From assembly GCA_019245115.1 (NCBI GenBank), contig JAFARZ010000095.1, positions 1 to 63,547 of the forward strand: a stretch of 63,547 bases of DNA. The letters run 5' to 3'. Positions 7,574 through 16,134 of the stretch are shown here, piece by piece. Made by a program: the position numbers and the translations under genes. Origin of the DNA: Streptosporangiaceae bacterium (lineage in GTDB: Bacteria > Actinomycetota > Actinomycetes > Streptosporangiales > Streptosporangiaceae). Each line of letters opens with the position of its first letter. Position 1 is the stretch's first letter. The notes below the pieces were generated by a model, which did not search any database, was not told where the DNA came from, and saw nothing but the letters and a program-made list of their open reading frames with translations.

Positions 7574-10157
7574 GTCGTCTCCGTTGATTGAGGCGCCGAC
7601 GTATCAGTCGGCCGAATGGTCCGCCGCCTGCCTGCCATCCCGAATCGCCGTATAGGGTCCAGCAGGCCCAACGGGCCGGGTGATCGCGGTAAGGAACGTC
7701 GTCGGGCTGCCCAGCTTTCCCCTCGCACACGTCGAGTTGGGCACGCTGGAGTGCCACGTCGCGCGGCAGGTAGCGCAAGTAGCGCTCGAACCGGTCGAGC
7801 ACCGGCGCGGCGACCGGATCGTCCGCGACCCATCTAGCCGCGACCACCGCGCCCGCGCCCGCTTGTATTGCGGCCCTGACGAAGCCGGCCCGCTCATCCC
7901 GGCCCCGGCGATGAGCCATTCCGGATTCGCACGCCCCGAGTACAAGCGTGCCGCATCCCCGCAGATCCATGCTCTGTAGCGCTTCCGGACGCAGACGCCC
8001 GCAGGACCCGGCAGGTTCTAGCTGCAGCCACGACCTGGCCGGATCGCGCGCGTCATATCGACCGTGGCTGTCGATTCGCACTCTGTTGTAGCGACGGGAC
8101 TCCAAATGCGCGCGCAGCTGTTCCGGCGTCGCGGCAGATCCGTCCAGCAGGGTCTGGCCCCGCATCCTCGCCGACGCGGTCAGCCCGTCGCCTGGCGGAC
8201 TCACCAACAGGGCCCGGTCTCCGCGCTGATACAGCGACCGTCGGTACAGGGGAGAGCGCGCCGAGAGGCAGGGCAGATCGGAGAACGCATATCGGTGCCC
8301 GAGCCGTGCTGACGTCCCGGGGACCGCCAGCGCGGCGAAGGGGATCTCGGCCAGTGTCCCGCCGGCGACGGTCGCGACCCGCTGGACCTCCGGCGGTATC
8401 AGCGGAACCACCGCGCGTACGGCGATCAGATCGGTGATCTCGGCGAGCGCCTGGTCGAATTCGCCGCTGGCCACGGTGGCCTCCAGGAACTCCCGGTCCT
8501 GGCAATTGCTGAGGTCGTTGACCGCAGCCTCAAGCGGTGTGGGGCTTAGCGGAACACACAGATGATGGAGAAGCTCCCGACCAATGATCGCATGGTGTAC
8601 GTGATCTGGGGTCGCGTGCAGGAGCCAGACGACCTGCGAGGGTGGCAGGGACCGAGCGATCCCGCGTACCCAGCGCCATGCCCCGTCGAGGTCGCCGAGC
8701 TGCGGCAGGTCGCGGATGAGGTCCGTTCCGTTCGGCAGGATGCCGCCAAGTATGGTGGCGCCGCGTGCCGCCTCCATGGCGACGACGATCCCCGCCGCGG
8801 CTTCGGCTCCGTACGCGGCCTTCGCTTCGCTCGCCGCGCTGATCCGCTCATCGTGCTCGTCGGGAGCCGCCAGCAGCATGCCGATTCTGACGTCATCTGT
8901 GATCTGACAGGCGGCGACATGCTCTTCCAGACGATGCGCTTCGCCCCAGCACCAGGCGGCGGGCTGGCTACCGTCGGCGCGCCGCGCGTAGGCCCGTCCG
9001 AGCCGGCGCAACGCGGGAATCCGGATCTCGATCAGGGCGGGGTCCTCCGCTAGGTCGGCCGCGCGGCCGAGGTGGCCGATGGCGGTCCTCAGAGCGGACG
9101 GCGTCCCTGAGATCCGATGCCGTGCCAGCTCCAACTCCCCAGTGGCGAGGTGCCAAGTGGCCTTGTCCCGGTCGTTTTCCGCTCGTGGGCGCAGGTCGAC
9201 GAGCAGACGCTCGACATCGTCGAGCCGAGCGGTGCCGATCAGACGACGAGCGTCCTGTACAGCCTGGTTGAACCGCAACGAGGTGACTGGCCCAAGCCAC
9301 TCTTCTGGTGACAACCTGGCCATCGCCTCGTCGGTCGATGGATCCTGAAACTCGGCCGCGACATCCCGCAGCATCTTGGTCAGCCGTTCTGCGGTCTCAT
9401 GCTGGCACGTAAGCCGCGCCAGGACCACAAGCTGGCTGAGCACCGGCACGCGGAGCGCCGGGTCGAGGTCCGGGGCAGCCACCGCCCGCAGCAGTATGCG
9501 ATACGCCTCCTCGTAGCGGAGTTCGCGCTTGAGGGCCGTGGCGACGCGTAGATGGTCAGCGGTCGTCTTCAACTGCGGTCTAGCGAGTGCTTCCGCTACG
9601 GCTTCCCTTTTGCCGAGGCGGACATCCAGCAGCGACAGATCCTCGTCTATCACGGCCGCGCGGTCCAGCGCGGTGACGGCCAGGAAGCACCGACGGGCGT
9701 CCGACAGCCACTGCTTCGCGCGAGTGAGATCGCCTCGGTCGGCCGCAGCTAGCCCTTCGACGCGAAGCAGACGTGCGTTGTCATCGTCGGACAAGGGCTC
9801 GGGACACTTGGCGGATACGACCCGGGCCATAGTGGCGTCGGTAGCGGCGCCCTCGTGGTCACCGATCGCGCCGCGGGCCTCGGCCCGCAGCAGCCAAAGA
9901 TCGAACTCGTCCACAGCGGCCGCGGCCAGATATTCGCCGCAGCGTCGCAGCGCGAGGGTTGCGCCGCCACGTGTCAGCAACCGTACGACGTGGTCTACGG
10001 CGAGTGCTGATCGGAGTTCGTCACTGTCAGCCAACGCGACAGCCTGGCGGTAGGCCGTGTCGATGCCCCGCACATCGTTACGTTCGAACGCCGCGTCGGC
10101 TTGGCCTATGAGCGACGTGATCTGAGTCCCAGGGGTGATCTCGATCCGTCCGGTCAC
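7566..10157 (-). CDS. TPR-CHAT caspase-like protease
   Basis: 863 residues from a GTG at 10157 that overlaps the upstream stop codon (GTGA). The first 500 residues are helical tetratricopeptide-type repeats. The C-terminal third is a CHAT domain (caspase HetF-associated protease): the catalytic His698 in RIDSHGRYDARDPARSW and Cys743 in LVLGACESGMA, followed by AGFVRAAIQAGAGAVVAARW. Both catalytic residues are present, so the protease is probably active. CHAT proteases in bacterial conflict systems cleave a partner protein after a sensor is triggered. Here the neighbours are a lipoprotein, an unknown protein and a TIR effector in one translationally coupled operon. The TPR region probably binds a partner. 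Domain call is strong; the substrate is unknown. Confidence 0.88.
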   Translation of the reverse strand: MTGRIEITPGTQITSLIGQADAAFERNDVRGIDTAYRQAVALADSDELRSALAVDHVVRLLTRGGATLALRRCGEYLAAAAVDEFDLWLLRAEARGAIGDHEGAATDATMARVVSAKCPEPLSDDDNARLLRVEGLAAADRGDLTRAKQWLSDARRCFLAVTALDRAAVIDEDLSLLDVRLGKREAVAEALARPQLKTTADHLRVATALKRELRYEEAYRILLRAVAAPDLDPALRVPVLSQLVVLARLTCQHETAERLTKMLRDVAAEFQDPSTDEAMARLSPEEWLGPVTSLRFNQAVQDARRLIGTARLDDVERLLVDLRPRAENDRDKATWHLATGELELARHRISGTPSALRTAIGHLGRAADLAEDPALIEIRIPALRRLGRAYARRADGSQPAAWCWGEAHRLEEHVAACQITDDVRIGMLLAAPDEHDERISAASEAKAAYGAEAAAGIVVAMEAARGATILGGILPNGTDLIRDLPQLGDLDGAWRWVRGIARSLPPSQVVWLLHATPDHVHHAIIGRELLHHLCVPLSPTPLEAAVNDLSNCQDREFLEATVASGEFDQALAEITDLIAVRAVVPLIPPEVQRVATVAGGTLAEIPFAALAVPGTSARLGHRYAFSDLPCLSARSPLYRRSLYQRGDRALLVSPPGDGLTASARMRGQTLLDGSAATPEQLRAHLESRRYNRVRIDSHGRYDARDPARSWLQLEPAGSCGRLRPEALQSMDLRGCGTLVLGACESGMAHRRGRDERAGFVRAAIQAGAGAVVAARWVADDPVAAPVLDRFERYLRYLPRDVALQRAQLDVCEGKAGQPDDVPYRDHPARWACWTLYGDSGWQAGGGPFGRLIRRRLNQRRRRD

Positions 10158-11287
10158 TGACCGTGTCCTACGGATTCTGAAGCGCTCACCGGTGATACGG
10201 CGCCGGCCGGGGATACGAGCAGAATCTGGTCGCCCGACGCGAGTGGCTCGACGGTCCAGTTCAACGTGGGAGTCGGTGCTGGGGTGGAGATAGAGGTCGT
10301 TGCTGTCGAGGCTCTGATCCATGCGGCACCGTGGTGTACCCACACGTCGGGCCGTACGTGCGCGCTGCTCGTGGCCACGAACGCCGACACGGTCACCTTC
10401 GTGTCCAAGGGCAGCGTGCTGGTAATGATCGGACCGTCCTCGAATGCCAGCGTTGAGCGGAATGCCTCGTAGTTCACGTACACCTGGCCGCTCATCCTGA
10501 ACGCGTCCGCGAGGGACATCGAGCGCCCCTGAAAACTTTCCACGGGGGTGAGGGCGCCCTTGTCAACGAGCAGGGCCTGACCGCTCTCGATGAGGATCAG
10601 CGGGGCCTGGTACGGGTGTGAGCCGACCGCCCTCTGCACTGGAGAGGCCCACGGGTGATCGGGGGGCACCAAAGTCACCGTGCCGGGGCCGACCAGCGCA
10701 ACACCATCGCCGTCCAGTACGACAGTGCGCAGGTATCCGTCCCTGGCCCGCGCGGCGTCGCGCATGGCACCGTTGATCCGGGTAAAGTCGCGGAGCATTG
10801 CCGCGCCTTCCGGCGAGCCGTGCAGCCCGAGGATCGGATCGTCGTCACGGACGAGCAGGTGCCCGTTCTGTTCATACGCAGTGGTGGTCTTCCCTGCCGG
10901 TGTGGTCACCCGCAGCGAGGAGTCGCCCGGGTTGGGCGGAGGGCTCCCTGTCCTGACAACAGCTGTGTGACTGGTCGTTACGGGCGAGACGTCTAGCCAC
11001 CTGCCGCTCTGATCGGGACCATGCACGAGTTTGCCGTAGAAGAAGGCCGGGCCGCTGCCATCCGATTTCGGCGCCCCGCCACGGAACACCAGGTTGTCAC
11101 CGGTCGGCGGTTCTTGTCCGGTGATCGACAGCCACGGGGCATCGGAGCCAGCCATCCGGTACAGCGTCTGCCCGTCAGGGGTCCGCAACTCGTACAGGAC
11201 TCCGTCGGTCAGCACTCCGTCGGTCGCGGCCGACAGCCCGACCGCGGGTCGCGCCGAGAGCTTGCTCTGGACCGATTCGAGGGCCAC
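10154..11287 (-). CDS. Unknown protein of the CHAT-TIR operon
   Basis: About 377 residues from GTG 11287, which lies 113 nt inside the end of the upstream lipoprotein frame; no strong ribosome site was seen there. The sequence is beta-rich with repeated short motifs (GVLYELRTPDGQTLYRM, then GDNLVFRGG, VVLDGDGVALVGPGTVTLV) and resembles no family I recognise. It lacks a signal peptide of its own. The last codons of the upstream frame are arginine-rich and unlike its body. The two frames may therefore be one protein of about 1,140 residues split by a frameshift near 11300, with the secreted beta-rich part continuing here. Otherwise it is a separate coupled protein. Its stop overlaps the CHAT start by 4 nt. 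Confidence 0.6.
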   Translation of the reverse strand: MALESVQSKLSARPAVGLSAATDGVLTDGVLYELRTPDGQTLYRMAGSDAPWLSITGQEPPTGDNLVFRGGAPKSDGSGPAFFYGKLVHGPDQSGRWLDVSPVTTSHTAVVRTGSPPPNPGDSSLRVTTPAGKTTTAYEQNGHLLVRDDDPILGLHGSPEGAAMLRDFTRINGAMRDAARARDGYLRTVVLDGDGVALVGPGTVTLVPPDHPWASPVQRAVGSHPYQAPLILIESGQALLVDKGALTPVESFQGRSMSLADAFRMSGQVYVNYEAFRSTLAFEDGPIITSTLPLDTKVTVSAFVATSSAHVRPDVWVHHGAAWIRASTATTSISTPAPTPTLNWTVEPLASGDQILLVSPAGAVSPVSASESVGHGQ

Positions 11288-13454
11288 CCGGGATCCGGTC
11301 CAACAGGCCTGAGCGCCACTGAATGGTGACCACCCCCACGTTATTGCGGACCTCGAGCCCGCCCAGGTCCTGCCCCTGGAGGCCGACTTGCTCGGAGATC
11401 TCTCCCTGGCGAGCCGAGATCCTGAGCTGGAGCGTGCGGGGCGCGGTGCTGGCCCGCCACACTTTCAGGCCGCCGAATGGAGCGACCCGCCGTCCGCTAC
11501 CGGTCACGTCGACGATGTCCGTGCCATTGTCGGTAGAGAACCGGCGCTCAAGGAAGCTCGTCACCTTGCTCGAGTCGTCCAGCGATACCTGCTTGATGTC
11601 GCCGGTCCCGTTTCCGTCGTCGAAGGCCGAGGCTCTGCTGTAGGTTCCCGCACGGCTGACGGAAGCAGGCAGGTCGGGATGGTAGTTGACGTTTCCCTCG
11701 CGGACGCTGCTGTTCGCGAGGGAGACACCACCCTCGATGGCCCGGACGCCACAGTCCATAAACGTCTTAGACGGCAGGTGCGCGATGGACTCTCCGTAGC
11801 TTGTCAGCCCATCACCGATGTTGAGAGCAGCCCCTGGCGGAGACACGAAGTCGATCGGCGACCGCTCGCGGAACTCGTGGTGGCGGTGATACCAGTCCGA
11901 GAATGTCAGATTCGACGGCATCTGGTTATCCGGCAGCTGCGGGAGCGTCGCCGAGGTCTTGCTGACCAGCCAGTCGATGACGTCGCTCCACCGCATGATC
12001 TGATCGAGGCGCTGGTACTCGGGGTCGTAGTCGGCCACCGCCTGATAATGCTGATCCCACCACAGCAGCGCACGGCCGAAGGAGTAGCTCGGTTCGACCT
12101 CGCTTCCCTTGGGACCGTCTTCACGGGCGTATAGCCGGGTCGGTTCCGCGCCGATGCTGATCCCTTTCGCGTCGGACCGTACTGCCGAGTCGTTCTCCCC
12201 GAACCACAGCCGACCGGTCTCGCCCGTGGACCCGCTGTTCGCGTCGCACTCGCTCCATACCGTCGGCGCGGTCGTGGTAGGTGCGAACCCGGTCGCCGAC
12301 TCGCTCGGAATCCCGGTGCCGGTGCCAGCAACCCAGTTCTTGGCCACATAGTCGGTGTAGAAGAGCGTCATGCCGACCTCGGTGCCGGCCAGCTCGCCGT
12401 CATAGCGCGCCTGACTGTACGCAGACCCGCCAAGCAATTGCCTATCCAGTGCCCAGAGCTGCGTCCGGTCGGTCGGGAGGCCATACTGGGACAGGGTCGC
12501 TGCCGGCACGCCGCCGAACAACGCCTGATTGACCACGTTCTGCTCGAGGTCGGTGGCGGATCGGAATGGCGAACCTGCCCAGTCGCTGTTAATGATCCGG
12601 TTCGCCATGTCCTGGCTCAACCCGGGAATCACGGCGAGCAGATCCGCCACCGTCGTGACGCGTTGCGGGTCGAGTGAGAACCCCGGAAGCTGACCTCCCA
12701 CGTTCTGAGCGTCCGTGTAACCTCGCTGGAGCGCCGATACGTCGGCCATGTTCATCCGCGCGTCCTGGCCGGTGTGCCAATCCCATCCGTTCGCCCAGAG
12801 ATCCGATCCGCGCAGCTCAAGACGGGACAGATAGCTGGTTCGGGCCAGGAACCTCGTCAGCTCGTCGGCCGTGCCGACGGGCATTGTCACGTAGCCGTTC
12901 GCGGCGCGGACCTGGCTGGTCGGTTCAACCGGATCGGCCGTTATATCGATCGTGTCCGTGGCGGGGTCGATCTGGTAGTGGTGCACTTGGACCTGCGGAG
13001 CGTCAGTACCGGCATCGGCCCGGTACTGATCGAGCATTAGCCCGATGGTTCGAGCCTGGTGGGGATCACCGCGCTGTACCAGGATGTGCAAGACGCCGTC
13101 GCCGTCATAAAGGTACCGGCCCGGCCCGATGTCCTGCTGGGCGAGGCCCGCGAATCCCGCGTCACGCACGGGCAGTGTGTCATATGTGGCGTCACGCAGT
13201 TGCGCCGTGGCCATCCCTAGGTGGGATGCGAGGCCAAGGCGCGCCCAGTCGTGCACCTGCTCCTGCGCCTCGGCCGAATCCAGTCCGCTCAGCCAGCCAG
13301 CGGCTCCCGCGTACGAGATCACGAAATCGCGGCTCACGGAGGCGGCGCTCCCCGATTGCCCGATTTCTCCTGAATTGGCACAGCCGACAAGAATCATCGA
13401 GGCGCCGACAAGGATCAGTGCGATCGTTGATCGAATTCCCCGAGACCGGCGCAT
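11175..13454 (-). CDS. Large lipoprotein heading the CHAT-TIR operon
   Basis: 759 residues from ATG 13454, preceded by AAAGGAT at good spacing. The N-terminus MRRSRGIRST plus a hydrophobic run ends in a lipobox LVGC (Cys25), so the protein should be anchored outside the membrane. Residues 250 to 330 contain a segment resembling helix-hairpin-helix repeats (VTTVADLLAVIPGLSQDMAN). The rest is not recognised; HHEFRERSPIDF and a conserved-looking block around FMDCGVRAIEGGV are visible. Being extracytoplasmic and first in an operon with protease and TIR effectors, it is a candidate sensor or delivery component. An upstream ATG at 13631 with a very strong GGAGG site would put about 59 extra residues before the signal. 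Confidence 0.65.
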   Translation of the reverse strand: MRRSRGIRSTIALILVGASMILVGCANSGEIGQSGSAASVSRDFVISYAGAAGWLSGLDSAEAQEQVHDWARLGLASHLGMATAQLRDATYDTLPVRDAGFAGLAQQDIGPGRYLYDGDGVLHILVQRGDPHQARTIGLMLDQYRADAGTDAPQVQVHHYQIDPATDTIDITADPVEPTSQVRAANGYVTMPVGTADELTRFLARTSYLSRLELRGSDLWANGWDWHTGQDARMNMADVSALQRGYTDAQNVGGQLPGFSLDPQRVTTVADLLAVIPGLSQDMANRIINSDWAGSPFRSATDLEQNVVNQALFGGVPAATLSQYGLPTDRTQLWALDRQLLGGSAYSQARYDGELAGTEVGMTLFYTDYVAKNWVAGTGTGIPSESATGFAPTTTAPTVWSECDANSGSTGETGRLWFGENDSAVRSDAKGISIGAEPTRLYAREDGPKGSEVEPSYSFGRALLWWDQHYQAVADYDPEYQRLDQIMRWSDVIDWLVSKTSATLPQLPDNQMPSNLTFSDWYHRHHEFRERSPIDFVSPPGAALNIGDGLTSYGESIAHLPSKTFMDCGVRAIEGGVSLANSSVREGNVNYHPDLPASVSRAGTYSRASAFDDGNGTGDIKQVSLDDSSKVTSFLERRFSTDNGTDIVDVTGSGRRVAPFGGLKVWRASTAPRTLQLRISARQGEISEQVGLQGQDLGGLEVRNNVGVVTIQWRSGLLDRIPGGPRIGPEQALGATRGRAVGRDRRSADRRSPVRVADP

Positions 13455-13872
13455 TTGAGATCCTTTGGAATCTGCGGATCCGGCAGTTCCTCGGCGAGTT
13501 GGGCGATCCAGGTGATGCCGCCATCGACCCCGCCGCCGCGCGTTGCGCCTATTATCGTCGAACCCGAGCGCTGCGGACATGGCCAGCCGTATGCCGTGCA
13601 GAACTCTTAGTTCGAGCACATCGAAACTCATCTGCCACCTCCGCTCCGGGCTGTACGGCAGCGTAGCGGGACTGATCGGCAGCTTTCCGGCTTTCCGGGT
13701 TTCCAACTGTTTCTGAAACGGGAAACCTATGCCGCTCGGCGATTTTCCAGCACATTATTGATACGTCAGATTCCCATGCGACACACACCGCCTGAGGAGG
13801 TTTACCAGCGATGGATACCTACGTCATCTTCGTGTCGTAAGTCACCCGGACAGCCGCGATCCGCGCAACACT
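13455..13872. promoter_or_regulatory. Divergent intergenic region with nested dyad
   Basis: This stretch separates the CHAT-TIR operon from the XRE-NB-ARC gene. At 13698-13727 there is a nested inverted repeat: GGTTTCC, then the perfect 11-bp palindrome GTTTCTGAAAC (13709-13719), then GGAAACC. It is a good operator candidate for the XRE-type product encoded next door. The region also holds a small frame with strong Shine-Dalgarno at 13631 (minus) and a nine-codon open frame at 13811 (plus). Promoter positions are not resolved. Confidence 0.5.
13811..13840 (+). CDS. Nine-codon open frame (possible leader peptide)
   Basis: ATG at 13811 follows a GAGGAGG site by about 11 nt and reads MDTYVIFVS before TAA. 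It lies 33 nt before the GTG start of the XRE-NB-ARC gene. It may be a leader peptide affecting translation of that gene, or the stump of a decayed gene. There is no protein-level evidence. Confidence 0.25.
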   Translation: MDTYVIFVS

Positions 13873-16104
13873 GTGGCTGTGAGTGAGCCGCCGAAGGGAT
13901 TCGGAGAGGAACTACGCAGCCGGCGCCAGACCGCCGGTCTGTCGTTGGCCGAGCTGGCTACGCGGATCCATTACAGCAAGAGCCACCTGAGCAAAGTGGA
14001 GAATGGACATACCAGGCCCGACCGGGTGTTCGCCGAGGCGTGCGACACGGCGCTCGGCGCGTCCGGAGCCCTGATCGCGCTGCTCACCGACGACGCCAGA
14101 CCTCGCGGGATAATCAGGTTCTCTGGCCTGCCAGCGGCGACGCGGTACTTCGTCGGCCGGGTCGAAGAGCTAACCCGCATCGGTGCCGCGTTGCTCGACC
14201 AGAACACTGGAGCCGCTGTATGCGTGCTGCACGGCATGGCAGGCGTTGGCAAGACCGCGCTTGCCCTACGCGCCGCGTGGGATGTTGAAGCCCAGTTCCC
14301 GGATGGCTGTCTGTTCTTCGATCTGAACGCCGACACTGTCGGGTCGACAGGTGTGTCCAGCGCGGAGGCGTTGGACCGTCTGCTGCACGCGCTCGGCGTG
14401 TTTGGCGAGGATATCCCGCGGGATACGGACGGCAAGGCGAACCTCTACCGCGACCGACTGCGTGGCAGACGGATGCTGCTCGTGCTGGACAACATCCACA
14501 GCGTCAGGCAGGTTGCCCCCTTGCTTCCAGCCGAGCCAAGGTGCGGGGTCTTGATCACCAGCAGGAACAGCCTGAACGCGCTTGACGACGCGGTCCACGT
14601 GCCGGTCGACATACTTCCGGTCGCACAGGCCATCGCGCTGTTCCGAGATGTCGGGGGAATGCGGGTGCCCGATGATGACGAGGTCGTGGCGCGCATCGTC
14701 GAGTACTGCGGCCGATTGCCGCTCGCGGTGCGGATTGCCGCGGCTCGATTCCGAAGCAACCCGACCTGGATGCTCTGCGATTTCGCCGCTCGGCTGGCAG
14801 ATGAGGCGCATCGCCTGCGTACGCTTGACGACGGCGAGCGTAGCGTCAGCGCAGCGTTCAGCCTGTCCTACCGGAACCTCTCAGCCGACCAGCGACGGAT
14901 GTTCGGGCTCCTGTCGCTGCATCCCGGGCGCGACATCGCGATACGAGCGGCAGCGGCGCTGGCAGGCGCGGGCTTGCCAGAGACCGAGCACCTGTTGAGG
15001 CCGCTCTGCGACGCGCATCTGATCATTCAGCGGCCTAGCGGCTACGTAGGGTTCCACGATCTCGTTCGGGTATTCGCGACGGAGTACGCGCTGCCGACGT
15101 TGCCCGCCGCTGAGCAGGACGCGGCAATGTGCCGGTTGCTGGACCTCGTGCTATTCCAGACGGCCGCGAGCGACAGTATGCTGACTCCTCACCGGTACCA
15201 GCCTCCCATCGATCTGCCCGACCTGCCGGACGTAGCTGAGGGGTTCACCGATAAGGAAGAGGCGCTGGCATGGCTAGACGCGGAGTGGCCCAGCTTGGTC
15301 GCCTTGTGCGGCGTGGCATCGGCCCACGGGCGACATGAGCGATGCTGGCAGCTCGCCTTCTTCCTGCGGGACTACTTCTTCCACGCGAAGCTCTGGGCCC
15401 CGTGGATCGTCACCCACCAGTTGGCGCTGACGTCAGCGAGACTGGCGGGCGACGACCGGGCCACCGCGATGACGCTGAACAACCTGGGCATAGCTCACGT
15501 GGACAGCGGGAATCCCAAAGCCGCCCGAAACCACTACACTGAGGCGCTGAGGCTGTTCCGCTCACTCGCGGACGAGCACGGCGCGGCCACTGCTCGATCA
15601 AACCTGGCGTGGGCCAACCTGTACCTGGGCAACCATATGGCCGCGTTGCGCCATCTGAAGATCGCCCTGGACTTCTACCGAAGTACCGGCGCGACACGCA
15701 ACGCCGCGATCACGCTCCGCGGGATCGCGCTGACCGAAGCCGAGATGGGATCGTTTACCGACGCTCTACGTGATGCGGAACAGGCGCATGACGAACTTCG
15801 CGAGCTGGAGCTGGAATTGGATATGGCGATGGCTCTGAACTGTATCGCGTGGATACACTTCCGAGCTAACCGATATCGGGAAGCCGCCACGTTTTATGAG
15901 CGGGCCGTCGAATCGGGTGAACGTATCGGAAGTCGGCACGAGGTTGCTCGTGCCCAAACTGGCCTCGGAAATGTAGCGGCAGTGGTCCGAGACCACATGA
16001 AAGCGACAGAACTATGGTCGCTGGCTGGGAAATCGATGAGTAACCTCAGCCCTGTCGTCGTCGGCGAAGCCCGAGCTCGCCATAGTTTGGAAAACACCAG
16101 CTAG
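13873..16104 (+). CDS. XRE-NB-ARC-TPR STAND regulator
   Basis: 743 residues from GTG 13873 (a second GTG lies at 13879). Residues 10-65 are an XRE helix-turn-helix (LAELATRIHYSKSHLSKVEN). Residues 121-130 GMAGVGKTAL are the Walker A of an NB-ARC ATPase, followed by MLLVLDNIHS (Walker B) and ITSRN (sensor). The C-terminal half has tetratricopeptide repeats (NNLGIAHVDSGNPKAARNHY and similar). This is a STAND switch: ATP-dependent oligomerisation triggered through the TPR part, with output by DNA binding. It is transcribed away from the CHAT-TIR operon and shares an intergenic dyad with it, so it probably regulates that operon. A related NB-ARC gene follows 30 bp downstream on the same strand. 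Confidence 0.88.
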   Translation: MAVSEPPKGFGEELRSRRQTAGLSLAELATRIHYSKSHLSKVENGHTRPDRVFAEACDTALGASGALIALLTDDARPRGIIRFSGLPAATRYFVGRVEELTRIGAALLDQNTGAAVCVLHGMAGVGKTALALRAAWDVEAQFPDGCLFFDLNADTVGSTGVSSAEALDRLLHALGVFGEDIPRDTDGKANLYRDRLRGRRMLLVLDNIHSVRQVAPLLPAEPRCGVLITSRNSLNALDDAVHVPVDILPVAQAIALFRDVGGMRVPDDDEVVARIVEYCGRLPLAVRIAAARFRSNPTWMLCDFAARLADEAHRLRTLDDGERSVSAAFSLSYRNLSADQRRMFGLLSLHPGRDIAIRAAAALAGAGLPETEHLLRPLCDAHLIIQRPSGYVGFHDLVRVFATEYALPTLPAAEQDAAMCRLLDLVLFQTAASDSMLTPHRYQPPIDLPDLPDVAEGFTDKEEALAWLDAEWPSLVALCGVASAHGRHERCWQLAFFLRDYFFHAKLWAPWIVTHQLALTSARLAGDDRATAMTLNNLGIAHVDSGNPKAARNHYTEALRLFRSLADEHGAATARSNLAWANLYLGNHMAALRHLKIALDFYRSTGATRNAAITLRGIALTEAEMGSFTDALRDAEQAHDELRELELELDMAMALNCIAWIHFRANRYREAATFYERAVESGERIGSRHEVARAQTGLGNVAAVVRDHMKATELWSLAGKSMSNLSPVVVGEARARHSLENTS

Positions 16105-16134
16105 TTCTGCATCCGATTTAGGAGTGACAGGACC

